A DNA stretch of 64,000 nt from Hirschia sp964351655 (GTDB lineage: Bacteria > Pseudomonadota > Alphaproteobacteria > Caulobacterales > Hyphomonadaceae): assembly GCA_964351655.1 (NCBI GenBank), contig CAYGPD010000012.1, positions 1 through 64,000 on the forward strand, written 5' to 3'. Position numbers and translations under genes: made by a program. Shown here one piece after another: positions 52,107-61,119 of the stretch. Positions within the stretch are counted from its first letter, which is position 1. Each line of letters opens with the position of its first letter. The notes beneath the pieces are model-generated. The model worked only from the letters and a program-made list of their open reading frames with translations, did not search any database and had not been told where the DNA came from.

Positions 52107-53681
52107 TTAAAATCCGCCACCGGTTTTGAAACCACCACCCTTACGGCCGATACCACCAGAGCTGCCTCCCGATGAAGGGAATTTTATTCCAGATGACGAA
52201 CGCTTGCTCGGGAAACGACGTGTGGTTGGTCGTCCTCCAAAAGGAGATGGGGGGCGGCTTCTTCCACCCATTCCTGTACTTTGACGGGCAGCTTCCTTAG
52301 CGATTTCAATTGCAATGTCACCGAAAATAGTAGGAAGCCCCAAGGTTGAGGAGCGGTTGCGGCCGCCAAAATCAGGGTCTACACGCGGGTGTTGACGAAT
52401 AATAGCTTTGTTTAACAGTCTTCTGGCACCGTTTACATCTGTGTGGCCGCGTAGCAGAGATGTAATTACAGTTTCTATGCTTGATGATTTAAAGCTGGCA
52501 TATGGGCTGTCAAATTTTGCTCTCTTAAATTCTCGTCTTAGGTTTTCGAGTAAAGAGAGATCAGCTCGGCGTTCGGCAGGTGCGTCAGCTAGATCATCAG
52601 AGGTGACTTCGAATTCCAATTCTTCAGTGCGCAGCTTTACGAGCCTATCTACAAGGCGGTCATCTTCTGGTGTTATCGTCTCTGCGACCAAAATACGAAG
52701 GTCAGGAAAGCTTGCACGCATTAAGGCTTTTTCTAGTACACGCTTTGCTTCTAGAGCAGGGCCAGCATCGGCATTTACTGCAGCGTCGTGTGAGTGAGCT
52801 AAGGCTTGATGGCGTGCTTCAGCTGCTTCTATTTGAGCGTCAAGGTTTTCGACTTCGGCACGTAGGTCATCTGCTGTTTTCTTGAGTGCATCAGCACCGC
52901 CAGCACGTAGAGCATCTGCTTCGGCGACTTCCAAAATTTTGCGCGCAGTAGCGAGCTTCTCATCTGTTTGATTGGCGTGTTCAGCAAGACGAACAGGGAG
53001 TTCGGTTAAGCGCCCATAATTGAGATAGGCTTGGTCGTATTTACAAATTTTCGCGACCCAATTGTCGAGAAAGCGAATAAAGCTAGGTGCTTTATACTCA
53101 GGTGTGCGAAATTTTCGTTTCCAAAGATAAGAGAAAAGCTGGTCGTTTTCGTAAGGTTTGCCTTTGGTGTTTTGGTCTTCTTGTGCGAGTGTTAATTTGG
53201 AATGGGCGCGCTCAGAGATAGCGGCTGCATCTTCCATTGCTTCTGCAAGTAATTGATAATCTTCATCTTCCGATAGGCTTGCTTCAATTTTTGCGACACG
53301 CTTTTCAAAGAGCTCAACGGCAGAATCTAATCGCGAAGCAACTTCCTCGCGACTAATTTCTAGTCGTTTTATATCTTCGGATGCTGCATTTAATTTAGCT
53401 TGTTCATCCGCGATGAATGAGTCGTGAGATGAAAGAAGGATGTGGGCGCGCTTTTCGGAGTTGAGCAGTGTAAGTTCGTCAGAATCTTTATCTTCTGAGA
53501 GCGTTTCTAGACGCATCTCCGCAAGCGATTGGTATGTAGATACTTGTTCTTTGCGTATTTCTGCAATTCGGGCACGCGCATCATCGGCAGCTTCAACAGC
53601 GTGAGCGAGCTGTTTGCGAGCTTTGACTATACTCTCATCAAGTTGTTCTAAGGCTTCTCGTCCGCTTATGGGCCTAGCCAT
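52107..53681 (-). CDS. Coiled-coil protein with Gly/Ser-rich basic tail, third gene of a TelA-like operon
   Basis: A 524-residue protein I do not recognise. Long predicted coiled coils fill about residues 5-150 and 230-320 (heptad-like, Glu/Ala/Lys-rich). They are interrupted by a more globular aromatic segment (NDQLFSYLWKRKFRTPEYKAP and FIRFLDNWVAKICKYDQAYL). The last 75 or so residues are Gly/Ser/Pro/Arg-rich and low-complexity, ending RKGGGFKTGGGF. There is no signal peptide or transmembrane helix. Last gene of a tight three-gene operon (6 bases after the preceding gene). A scaffold or membrane-adaptor role with its partners is a guess from structure. Confidence 0.75.
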   Translation of the reverse strand: MARPISGREALEQLDESIVKARKQLAHAVEAADDARARIAEIRKEQVSTYQSLAEMRLETLSEDKDSDELTLLNSEKRAHILLSSHDSFIADEQAKLNAASEDIKRLEISREEVASRLDSAVELFEKRVAKIEASLSEDEDYQLLAEAMEDAAAISERAHSKLTLAQEDQNTKGKPYENDQLFSYLWKRKFRTPEYKAPSFIRFLDNWVAKICKYDQAYLNYGRLTELPVRLAEHANQTDEKLATARKILEVAEADALRAGGADALKKTADDLRAEVENLDAQIEAAEARHQALAHSHDAAVNADAGPALEAKRVLEKALMRASFPDLRILVAETITPEDDRLVDRLVKLRTEELEFEVTSDDLADAPAERRADLSLLENLRREFKRAKFDSPYASFKSSSIETVITSLLRGHTDVNGARRLLNKAIIRQHPRVDPDFGGRNRSSTLGLPTIFGDIAIEIAKEAARQSTGMGGRSRPPSPFGGRPTTRRFPSKRSSSGIKFPSSGGSSGGIGRKGGGFKTGGGF

Positions 53682-53687
53682 GTCTCA

Positions 53688-54677
53688 TCACCAATCGAAT
53701 ATTGCACCATCGAGCGTGTCGATAGTGTAGTCTGGGGTTAGCGCACCCTTTGTTTTTGTTCCAATTTCTGAAAATTGGATAATAGAATCGTCTTTTTTAT
53801 CAGCTGATACTTTATCAAAAACTGCCTTAGGAACACGTACGCCCCAAATAGCCACGCGGTTGGCTGTTTGGGTTTCAATGCTTGATATTGGCACTGTCAA
53901 AGCGCGCCCTGCGCCGTCTATTGCTTCTACAATTAGGTAGTAATTCGGGCGCTGTGGTGCGTCGTCTGGAATACGAAACAGGCCGGAATACTCACCTGGG
54001 CGAGAGACAATTCTAACGGTGTATTCTGCCTCAATATCAGATTTTAAGGTAGCGAGTGCTGTTAGAGCGGCCTTTGCTGCACTACGGTCCCCATCAGCTA
54101 TAGCTGTGATACCGTCCTGATAGTAAGTTTCTGCTTGTATGCTTGCTTTGTCCTGTGTCGCTGTTTGCTGAATGCTGTTGCGCAGCTTGGTAAGTTCTTC
54201 AGGTAAAGTTTGTGTCAGCTCAATTTGCTGTTCTTGAAGTTTCTGCTTTTGAGGAACAGACACACCAAAATGCCAAATACCGGACGCAGCTAAAATTGCG
54301 AGCAAGCCATTACGAACAGGCTTTAGCCATTTGTCGCGTTTTACATAAATTGTTGCGAGGTTGGTTTTCCATGTCTTTTTGGGTGGGGTATAAACAAAAC
54401 GATTTTCTTCGAGCGCTTTGACGCCGTCGCGTAAATTTTCCTCTGAAACCTCTATGCCTTGAGCTGTATATATTTCTTTTAGACGTTGAATAAGTTCTTG
54501 CTCGCGCGCATCAGCATCCAATTCCCGTAGGACGAGTTGTTCGCGGTGACGCAAAGTGTCGACGATGTCCATCGCAATGAGAACATCGTCTAGCTTTTGA
54601 GTGCTTTGAGGAGCATCGGTCGTTTTTGGTAATTTTGCCAAAAGTGGGTCCGGCTCAGTATTCAAGTCTTCTGTCAT
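53688..54677 (-). CDS. Single-pass membrane protein, DUF6384-like
   Basis: A 329-residue protein. A cytoplasmic N-terminal helical part (LDDVLIAMDIVDTLRHREQLV, then LIQRLKEIYTAQGIEV and a VYTPPKKTW linker) leads to one transmembrane helix at about 121-140, then a coiled coil (about 145-180) and a C-terminal beta-rich domain (YYLIVEAIDGAGRALTVPIS, WGVRVPKAVFDKV) expected outside the membrane. It resembles proteins annotated DUF6384; that name is from memory. Function is unknown. It lies 16 bases after the TelA-like gene and 6 bases before the coiled-coil gene, so the three are almost certainly co-transcribed. Confidence 0.75.
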   Translation of the reverse strand: MTEDLNTEPDPLLAKLPKTTDAPQSTQKLDDVLIAMDIVDTLRHREQLVLRELDADAREQELIQRLKEIYTAQGIEVSEENLRDGVKALEENRFVYTPPKKTWKTNLATIYVKRDKWLKPVRNGLLAILAASGIWHFGVSVPQKQKLQEQQIELTQTLPEELTKLRNSIQQTATQDKASIQAETYYQDGITAIADGDRSAAKAALTALATLKSDIEAEYTVRIVSRPGEYSGLFRIPDDAPQRPNYYLIVEAIDGAGRALTVPISSIETQTANRVAIWGVRVPKAVFDKVSADKKDDSIIQFSEIGTKTKGALTPDYTIDTLDGAIFDW

Positions 54678-54693
54678 TTATTCAGTTTGCGTT

Positions 54694-55896
54694 CTACGCT
54701 GTAGGAAGGAGGGCGCTGGAAGCACCTTCTTGAACGAGGCGTGTAAGGCGGCGTTTGCCTTCTTCTACGCTTTCGCGAATTTCTTCTGAATTTTCAGTTG
54801 CGAGGGTACGCATTTCTTTGATGATTTCTTGGCTGCGCTCTTGGTATTTCACAACAGAGTCAACGAGCATTTTGACAGATGCAGCTGAAACTGTAGGTCC
54901 GTAACCGGCCTTGAGGGCAGCTTCTTGAACTTTTCCACCAATGTCAGCGAGTGTCTCAAGAGACTCATTGACGCCTTTTTTCATGGCTTCAAGTGTTTGT
55001 GTGCTTTCGTGCAATCCGTGAAGGCCGGTGAAAGAGGCTGTGAGGGCTGTCAGCACAACTTCATTCGTTGAGAAGAAAGATACAGATTGTGCGTAGATAC
55101 GTTCTTTTGCAGATGTTGTTTGAACCAAGCGCGCCATAATCACTTCGGAAGTATTGTAACCGATTGTGATATTGTCTGAGAGGTCTTTTGCTATTTGATA
55201 TCGCTTTTCTTCAGCTTGAAGTTTGCGAAGTTTTTCGTCACGGACAAGTTCAAGATTGGCGCGGCGTGCTGCATCGTGACCAACATAGTCCACAACATCT
55301 TGAAGAGATGCGGCAACTGTTTCTTTAGCTGTGTCTAGTTTGGCTTCAGCAGTTTGTAGAACTTGCAGAGCAAGGACTTCTGATTGCTTCAACGCTCCGC
55401 GAAAGTCCAAATATGCTTCGAGGATCTGCTTTTCTTTGTCGATCTGGTTGGCTGATTCCGCTTGCACTTCGAGGTAGAGTTCTTTGATCTTGCCAAAACG
55501 AGATGCAACATCGCCACGTGTCATTTTCATCCAAGCATTGGAGACGCGCTCCATGGTTGAAATTTTACCATCGGAATATTGATCAACAAGGGATTTAGAA
55601 TCGTCCCGAATAGAGTTGAATGCTGTTGTGATTCCTTCATAGCGCTCCCCGACAGTCACGCCAGAGATGTGCTCGCGTACTATGTCGTTGAATGTAGACA
55701 TTTGATCCAGAGTGCGCGCAATCGCAGCAGTTTTGTCTGGGTCGAGGTCTGAAATTTGGTTTAGTAGCGCAACAATGGGTGCCATTTCGTTTTGTTTGTC
55801 TGGCATAATTCCAAGATTGCGAAGGCCGCCAACGGCTTTATCTAAGTATTGAAGCGCTGTTGGGCTTTGGGTAGCCAGTGATGTTGGAGTGTTCAT
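54694..55896 (-). CDS. TelA-like helical protein, first gene of a three-gene operon
   Basis: A 400-residue, almost wholly alpha-helical cytosolic protein. Segments such as ALKQSEVLALQVLQTAEAKLD, DNITIGYNTSEVIMARLVQTT and SAKERIYAQSVSFFSTNEVVLTALTASFTGL, together with the C-terminal EEGKRRLTRLVQEGASS, are reminiscent of the TelA/'toxic anion resistance' family, which sits in tellurite- and stress-associated operons with membrane partners. The similarity is by general layout and not secure. No catalytic motif is visible. First gene of the operon with the DUF6384-like and coiled-coil proteins. Confidence 0.65.
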   Translation of the reverse strand: MNTPTSLATQSPTALQYLDKAVGGLRNLGIMPDKQNEMAPIVALLNQISDLDPDKTAAIARTLDQMSTFNDIVREHISGVTVGERYEGITTAFNSIRDDSKSLVDQYSDGKISTMERVSNAWMKMTRGDVASRFGKIKELYLEVQAESANQIDKEKQILEAYLDFRGALKQSEVLALQVLQTAEAKLDTAKETVAASLQDVVDYVGHDAARRANLELVRDEKLRKLQAEEKRYQIAKDLSDNITIGYNTSEVIMARLVQTTSAKERIYAQSVSFFSTNEVVLTALTASFTGLHGLHESTQTLEAMKKGVNESLETLADIGGKVQEAALKAGYGPTVSAASVKMLVDSVVKYQERSQEIIKEMRTLATENSEEIRESVEEGKRRLTRLVQEGASSALLPTA

Positions 55897-56136
55897 GGAA
55901 AATATCCCTTCTAATCATGCTGGTTTAGACCGCAAGAGCCCTACGGAATCGAAAAAACGCAAAATTTGACGATCAGGCACTCTTACAACAAGTTACAGTA
56001 TGCAAATAGTCTATTCACCTGATGCGCGACATTCTTTTGTGCATATATCTTTCTAACCGTTTTTTAATGGTAGCGTGTGTCATTTTGAAGGTGATTTGTC
56101 TGAAAAACCTAAGATTTTTGGTTAAGGCAATTCAGC
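55897..56136. promoter_or_regulatory. Upstream region of the TelA-like operon
   Basis: About 240 bases without a credible gene, between the end of the SRAP gene and the start of the three-gene operon (both minus strand). It presumably holds the operon promoter. No strong hairpin or operator was recognised. Confidence 0.4.
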
Positions 56137-56814
56137 CTAGGCCTCTTCAATCAGGTGAGGACCATTATTTCTGACATTTCCAACATCAGGGCCGATTGGC
56201 CAAGCGTGCATTCCGGCAGCGGGAAAAGGACGCATAAGACGGTGAACGTCGTTATAGTGCGCCTGCATCCAATGTTCGTAGTCTTCAGGGTGGATGATGA
56301 CCGGCATACGTGTGTGCAGTCCGGCCATGACATCATTGGGCGCGGTTGTGAGGATTGAGAATGTATCAATTTCTGAGCCATCAATCATTGCGCGACTCCA
56401 CAAACCAGCACAGCAAAACCAGCGGCGATTGCGTAGAGAAATTGCAAAGGGTGTTTTCGATCCCTTGCTGCCAGACCATTCATAGAAGCCACTCATGGGC
56501 ACCAAACAGCGGTGATGGCGAAATGGTCCTTGAAAGGTTTTGCTCTCATTTACACCTTCGCTGCGTGCATTGAAGGTTGAAAATTTTTTTTCAGAGAGCG
56601 GCTTCTTCCACCAAGATGGAACGAGTGACCACAAAGCCGGCATCATCTCATATCCGGGTTGGTGGTGTTCGCGAGGCCGAATGATAGGGGCAATCGACAT
56701 GGGTGCAATATTATAATTGGCCGCGGGTGGTGATACGCCATCCGGCTCAATCAGATTGAGATACCCATGATATTCTGACCACGGTATGTCATGTATGTAA
56801 AATCGTCCGCACAT
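56137..56814 (-). CDS. SRAP domain protein (HMCES/YedK family)
   Basis: A 225-residue SOS-response-associated peptidase family member that protects abasic sites in single-stranded DNA by forming a thiazolidine DNA-protein cross-link through Cys2. All hallmark residues are visible: MCGRF (Cys2), NARSE (Asn), SGFYEW (catalytic Glu) and GLHTRMPVII (His). Length is typical of YedK. Divergent from the marR gene across 129 bases. Confidence 0.95.
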   Translation of the reverse strand: MCGRFYIHDIPWSEYHGYLNLIEPDGVSPPAANYNIAPMSIAPIIRPREHHQPGYEMMPALWSLVPSWWKKPLSEKKFSTFNARSEGVNESKTFQGPFRHHRCLVPMSGFYEWSGSKGSKTPFAISLRNRRWFCCAGLWSRAMIDGSEIDTFSILTTAPNDVMAGLHTRMPVIIHPEDYEHWMQAHYNDVHRLMRPFPAAGMHAWPIGPDVGNVRNNGPHLIEEA

Positions 56815-56943
56815 GACATTTGGATACGCTGATTGCTGATTTTACGCTAGGGCGAATAAGACGATCAATTAGTTGATTAAATCAATCATTGATAAATTCA
56901 TCTATATCAAGTAAAGGGGGGAGACTAGAGTAGGAAGAGGTTT

Positions 56944-57387
56944 ATGGATCAGCAGTTTACCAATCAAATTTTACCGTGGATCGGGCGGATTGAGCGGCAC
57001 TTTTCCATTTTGATGCGAGATGCGTTAGCACCGATTGGAGTCACTTATGCTGAATTTCGGCTTGTGGGCTTGTTGTTTGAAGAAGCAGAGGGCGTGCCGC
57101 AAAAGTTTCTAGCGGCGCGGCTTGGCTTGGATGCATCGGGCATCTCTGTCACGCTCAAAGCACTTGAGAAAAAAGGCATTATTGTGCGTGAGCGCGATAA
57201 GGACGATGCGCGCATTTTAAGGGTGAAATGCACTCCCAAAGCTTATGAAATGAAACAGGTGATTGAGGCGTTTCATGCGCAAGAATTAGTCGCTGTTGAG
57301 GGGCTGTCGTCAGATGACGTTGAAGCGCTGGTAAGTTTATTGAAGCGTGTATCGGGAAATTTAGGACGTAAAACGGGGGTAGAATAA
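56944..57387 (+). CDS. MarR family transcriptional regulator
   Basis: A 147-residue winged-helix repressor. Helix-turn-helix GVPQKFLAARLGLDASGISVTLKALEKKGII and wing RERDKDDARILRVKCTPKA match the MarR family (the D-x-R core of the wing is present). It ends in an overlap with the nnrU-like gene (TAATG), so it probably regulates its own two-gene operon and perhaps the divergent SRAP gene. The inducer is unknown; MarR proteins often respond to phenolics or oxidants. Confidence 0.92.
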   Translation: MDQQFTNQILPWIGRIERHFSILMRDALAPIGVTYAEFRLVGLLFEEAEGVPQKFLAARLGLDASGISVTLKALEKKGIIVRERDKDDARILRVKCTPKAYEMKQVIEAFHAQELVAVEGLSSDDVEALVSLLKRVSGNLGRKTGVE

Positions 57388-57968
57388 TGTATAGTTTGAT
57401 AACTGGGTTAGCTTTGTTCCTTGGATTGCATGTGTTTGCATCTTTTAGGTCTCGTGCTGAAGGCAATATCTCTGAAAAATTCGGTGTAAAATACAAAACT
57501 ATATTTGCTCTGCTTTCGTTAATTGGGCTTGGGTTGATCATATACGGGTACGGTTTGGCGCGCGTGGATGAAAATTGGAATTCGCCTGTATGGGTCGCGC
57601 CTGAGTGGACGCGTCATATCATTATCGCAGTGATGCCATTTTCATTTATTTTGCTTGTCGCGGCGGAAGCACCAGCGGGATATATAAAGAAATACTCCAA
57701 ACACCCCATGCTGAACGGTGTTAAATTATGGGCAAGTGTACACCTGATTTATAATGGAGATTGGCCCTCGATTCTCTTATTTGCTGGTTTTTTGATTATG
57801 GCGAGTATTTCGCGGACAATGGCTAAATTGCGCGGAAATGAAGGTATGCGTCGTGCGCAAGTTAGCGTGAAGGGGGATGTGATTGCAGTTAGTGTTGGTC
57901 TTTTACTTTATATAGCGACGGTATTTATACTGCATGACATGTTGATTGGTAGGCCGGTATTGATCTAA
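57387..57968 (+). CDS. NnrU family membrane protein
   Basis: A 193-residue polytopic membrane protein of the NnrU/NnuR group. It has about five to six transmembrane helices, with family segments LGLHVFASFRS, KHPMLNGVKLWASVHLIYNGDW and ILLFAGFLIMASIS. NnrU was first noted near nitrite/nitric oxide reductase genes, and similar proteins appear in carotenoid or isoprenoid contexts; its biochemistry is not established. Its ATG overlaps the marR stop by one base, so the two genes are coupled. No denitrification genes are nearby. Confidence 0.9.
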   Translation: MYSLITGLALFLGLHVFASFRSRAEGNISEKFGVKYKTIFALLSLIGLGLIIYGYGLARVDENWNSPVWVAPEWTRHIIIAVMPFSFILLVAAEAPAGYIKKYSKHPMLNGVKLWASVHLIYNGDWPSILLFAGFLIMASISRTMAKLRGNEGMRRAQVSVKGDVIAVSVGLLLYIATVFILHDMLIGRPVLI

Positions 57969-58015
57969 GTCTTTATCTTAAAAGAAAAGTCGCCTAATTT
58001 TCGCGACAAAAGAAT

Positions 58016-58049
58016 GTGAGCGTGCAATTTCTTGTGTGCGCTCATTTTT
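58016..58049 (+). terminator. Possible terminator between nnrU and panB
   Basis: TGAGCG pairs with CGCTCA across a long (about 16-base) loop and is followed by TTTTTG. It is weaker than the other terminators in the window. If real, it shows panB starts downstream (ATG 58068) rather than at 58032. Confidence 0.4.
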
Positions 58050-58067
58050 GTGTTGGAGCATTTGTCT

Positions 58068-58934
58068 ATGTCTGCCCAAAATCAAATTCGTCGCAAGACT
58101 GTCCGCGATATTGCACAGGCCAAAGGAGGCACCCCGATTGTGTGTCTTACCGCATATGATGCACCCATGGCGAAAATGATGGACCCATTCTGCGATCTTA
58201 TTCTTGTGGGTGATAGCGTTGGCATGGTGGTGCACGGCCTTGATTCGACTGTCGGTGTATCCATGGAGATGATGATTTTGCATGGACAAGCTGTGATGCG
58301 CGGCGCATCTCAGGCAATGGTTGTTGTCGATATGCCCTTTGGGTCGTATGAAACAAACCCTGATGTGGCTTTTTTGAATGCTGCGCGCATCATGAAAGAA
58401 ACTGGATGTCAGGCGATTAAAATTGAGAGCGGTGAATATGCTGCAGGTGCTGTAGCGCACATGGTTGAGCGCGGTATCCCTGTCATGGCGCATGTGGGGC
58501 TGCGGCCTCAAGCTGTGAATGTCGATGGAGGCTTTCGCGCGAAAGGACGTTCGGATATAGAGCGTAAACGTGTGATGGCCGAGGCGAAGGCTGCAGATGA
58601 AGCTGGATGTTTTGCTATGGTTGTTGAAGGCGTTGCAGAGGATTTGGCAGAAGAAATTACAAAATCTGTATCCTGTCCAACCATTGGGATTGGTGCATCA
58701 GTGTCATGTGACGGTCAAGTTTTGGTGACGCACGATATGATAGGCATGTTTGACTGGACACCAAAGTTTGTACGTCGTTATGGAGATGTACGTGGAGAGA
58801 TAGGGCGTGCGGTTGAAGGGTTTGCCGCAGACGTGCGTGCGAGACGTTTTCCGGGGGATGAAGAGATATATACTATGTCTTCAAATGGAAAAACCAAGCA
58901 ATCGCGCATTGCAGTGAAAAAGCGGGGCGGCTAG
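58068..58934 (+). CDS. panB: 3-methyl-2-oxobutanoate hydroxymethyltransferase
   Basis: A 288-residue PanB, which makes ketopantoate from alpha-ketoisovalerate and methylenetetrahydrofolate in pantothenate/CoA synthesis. Visible motifs are CLTAYDAPMA, VGDSVGMVVHG (metal-binding Asp), VVVDMPFGSYE, IKIESGE (Glu), PVMAHVGLRPQ and SCPTIGIGASVSCDGQVLV. The ATG at 58068 has GGAG about 10 bases upstream and matches the family N-terminus; the frame from 58032 adds 12 unlike residues. panC is not in the window. Confidence 0.97.
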   Translation: MSAQNQIRRKTVRDIAQAKGGTPIVCLTAYDAPMAKMMDPFCDLILVGDSVGMVVHGLDSTVGVSMEMMILHGQAVMRGASQAMVVVDMPFGSYETNPDVAFLNAARIMKETGCQAIKIESGEYAAGAVAHMVERGIPVMAHVGLRPQAVNVDGGFRAKGRSDIERKRVMAEAKAADEAGCFAMVVEGVAEDLAEEITKSVSCPTIGIGASVSCDGQVLVTHDMIGMFDWTPKFVRRYGDVRGEIGRAVEGFAADVRARRFPGDEEIYTMSSNGKTKQSRIAVKKRGG

Positions 58935-59002
58935 TGTCCCCACCTGAAAAGGTGATTTGCCTAGCTGGTTGATCAGTTGATTGAATTGAGGAAGGTCGAC
59001 GC

Positions 59003-59761
59003 GTGAGCGACATTTTTGACGAAGTAGAAGAGAACGTTAAGGCCGATAAACTGAATCAGTTTTGGAAAATGGCTTGGCCATTTGTGCTTGGTGGTTCGAT
59101 CGCCATTGTTGGAATGGTAGGCGCAAAATCATATTTTGATGATGCGGCCATTGCAAAGATGGAATCAAATGGGCGCGCATTTGAGTCCGGTCTTAAATCA
59201 CTTGAAATTCAAGATATAACTGGCGCACGTGAGCATTTTGGTAAAGTTCTTGATACTAAGAGCGGTTTTGCTGATCTCTCAGCACAATATTTAGCACAAG
59301 CAGAACTTCAGTTAGCTGGTGATACCGAAGCTGCTGCGAAGGCGCTGGAAGTTTCCGGACAGGGGGAAGGCTCTCTCGCAAAATTAGCCAAATTGAAAGC
59401 AGCATATTTTCTTGCAGATACTAGGTCTCTTGCTGATGTTGAAGCGGCCCTTGGTGATCTTTTAGATGATGATGGAGGGTTTGGCGCACTTGCGCATGAG
59501 CTCGTTGCTGCGAAAGCGTTTGAAGATGGTGATACTGACCGCGCGCGATCAGAGTATCAAGCGCTGATATTGCGTCTGAATGCACCAGAAGGTGTTCGTA
59601 GTCGTGCCAATGATGCGCTCGCGATTTTACCAGCTCCTGCAAAAGTTGACGTGGAAACAGAGGGTTCTGATGCAGCGGCTGAAAGCGAGGCTTCTGAGCC
59701 GGAGACCGTTCCTGAAGACGCCAAAGAAGAAATTTCGGGTAATCAAGAGGACCCAGCATGA
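59003..59761 (+). CDS. YfgM-like periplasmic TPR protein
   Basis: A 252-residue protein with a short cytoplasmic N-terminus, a single membrane helix (about 22-42, MAWPFVLGGSIAIVGMVGAK) and a TPR-like helical periplasmic domain, ending in an acidic Glu/Ala-rich tail. This layout and its position directly before bamB and der match E. coli YfgM, an accessory to the SecYEG translocon that hands over exported proteins to chaperones. It starts at GTG and its stop overlaps the bamB start (ATGA). Confidence 0.85.
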   Translation: MSDIFDEVEENVKADKLNQFWKMAWPFVLGGSIAIVGMVGAKSYFDDAAIAKMESNGRAFESGLKSLEIQDITGAREHFGKVLDTKSGFADLSAQYLAQAELQLAGDTEAAAKALEVSGQGEGSLAKLAKLKAAYFLADTRSLADVEAALGDLLDDDGGFGALAHELVAAKAFEDGDTDRARSEYQALILRLNAPEGVRSRANDALAILPAPAKVDVETEGSDAAAESEASEPETVPEDAKEEISGNQEDPA

Positions 59762-61080
59762 GAAATCTATACAAGATCGCGATAGGTGCTGTTGTGTCAC
59801 TTGCACTTGGTGCCTGTACTTCAGCAGACAAAAAAGAAGCTGAAGCGGCCGATCGTGCGCAGCGTGTGCCCTTGATAGCGAGCGATGCGGATCTTTCTGC
59901 AGATGTCGATTATGCGACAATGTCTGTCTATCTGCCGACTGCAACAAATGAGGGTGTGTGGCCTCAATCTGGAGGCAATTCGCTAAAGAATGCTGGCAAT
60001 CGAGTCGGTGGTGTCGATTTTAAAGTCGAATGGAAAAAGAGCGTTGCGAGTGGTTCGTCTCGCAAGCTTCGTTTGATTGCAACGCCAGTGGCGACAGCAG
60101 ATGCTCTTTATATTCTCGATAGTGAACAAACTGTTCGTGCGGTGACTCTTAAGGGAAGTTCTATTTGGAAAGTTAAACTGGAGCCGCCGCGTAAGCGCGA
60201 CCAAATCGCAATTGGTGGTGGTCTTGCAGTTGCGGGTGACAAAATCATTGTGACGTCTGGTTTTGGTTATATTGTTGCGCTCGATATTAGTTCTGGAAGA
60301 CAGTTGTGGAAGCGTGAAACGCAAGCGCCAATCACAGGTTCTCCGACAATCCACAACGGATTTGCTTATATTACGTCTTCAAATAATGAGATTTATGTTC
60401 TCAATTTGAAAGATGGAAGTATCGCGTGGTCTGACCAAGCGATCGCTGAAAGTGCGCGTGTTCTGTCTTCACCAAGTCCAGCAATTGAAGGTGATTTATT
60501 AGCCGTTCCTTTTTCTTCTGGTGAAGTGATAGCTTATGTGCCGGGTAATGGTCGTCGTTTATGGACTGACAGCTTGACGCGAAGTGGACGCTTTACGCCT
60601 ATCTCTGCGATCAATGATATTGCGGGTAATCCGGTGATTGATTCTGGTGCGGTATATGCTGCAAGCCAATCTGGTGTGCTTGTATCTATTGATGCTGTTA
60701 GCGGAATACGGCTATGGGAAAAGCCATTTGGCTCAATCAATTCACCAGCGCTTTCAGGGCAATTTATATTTGCTGTGAGCACAGATGGGCAGGTTGCGTG
60801 CTTTGATAAAAGCACCGGGGGTGTTGTATGGGTAAAGCAGCTTCGTCAGTACAAAAAAGAGAAAAAACGTAAGCACAGAATAGTCTGGTCAGGTCCAGTT
60901 GTAGCGTCTGATCGAGTTGTTTTAGCGTCTTCTACAGGGCATGTAATTGCTCTGGACCCGCAAAATGGTGATGTGCTAAAAGAATTGAAAGTTGGTGACC
61001 CTGTTTACATTAAACCAATTGTAGCTCATGAGCGTATCTACCTTCTTACGGATAATGGTGATCTTGTCGCGATCCAATAG
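59758..61080 (+). CDS. bamB: PQQ-repeat beta-propeller lipoprotein, BamB-like
   Basis: A 440-residue outer-membrane lipoprotein. The lipobox L-G-A-C is near residue 20. The body consists of WD/PQQ-like propeller blades with recurrent motifs (GRQLWKRET, GSIAWSDQ, GRRLWTDS, GIRLWEKP, GGVVWVKQL). In E. coli BamB sits in the BAM complex that inserts beta-barrel proteins, and its gene is flanked by yfgM and der exactly as here. It is translationally coupled to the yfgM-like gene. Confidence 0.9.
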   Translation: MRNLYKIAIGAVVSLALGACTSADKKEAEAADRAQRVPLIASDADLSADVDYATMSVYLPTATNEGVWPQSGGNSLKNAGNRVGGVDFKVEWKKSVASGSSRKLRLIATPVATADALYILDSEQTVRAVTLKGSSIWKVKLEPPRKRDQIAIGGGLAVAGDKIIVTSGFGYIVALDISSGRQLWKRETQAPITGSPTIHNGFAYITSSNNEIYVLNLKDGSIAWSDQAIAESARVLSSPSPAIEGDLLAVPFSSGEVIAYVPGNGRRLWTDSLTRSGRFTPISAINDIAGNPVIDSGAVYAASQSGVLVSIDAVSGIRLWEKPFGSINSPALSGQFIFAVSTDGQVACFDKSTGGVVWVKQLRQYKKEKKRKHRIVWSGPVVASDRVVLASSTGHVIALDPQNGDVLKELKVGDPVYIKPIVAHERIYLLTDNGDLVAIQ

Positions 61081-61119
61081 TTTGAAGGTCTACAGCTTTT
61101 AAAAACGAAGGACAGAATC

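Noticed and set aside
57978..58511. 177-codon minus-strand frame over the start of panB
   Set aside because: Antisense to conserved panB sequence; His/Asn-rich with no domain.
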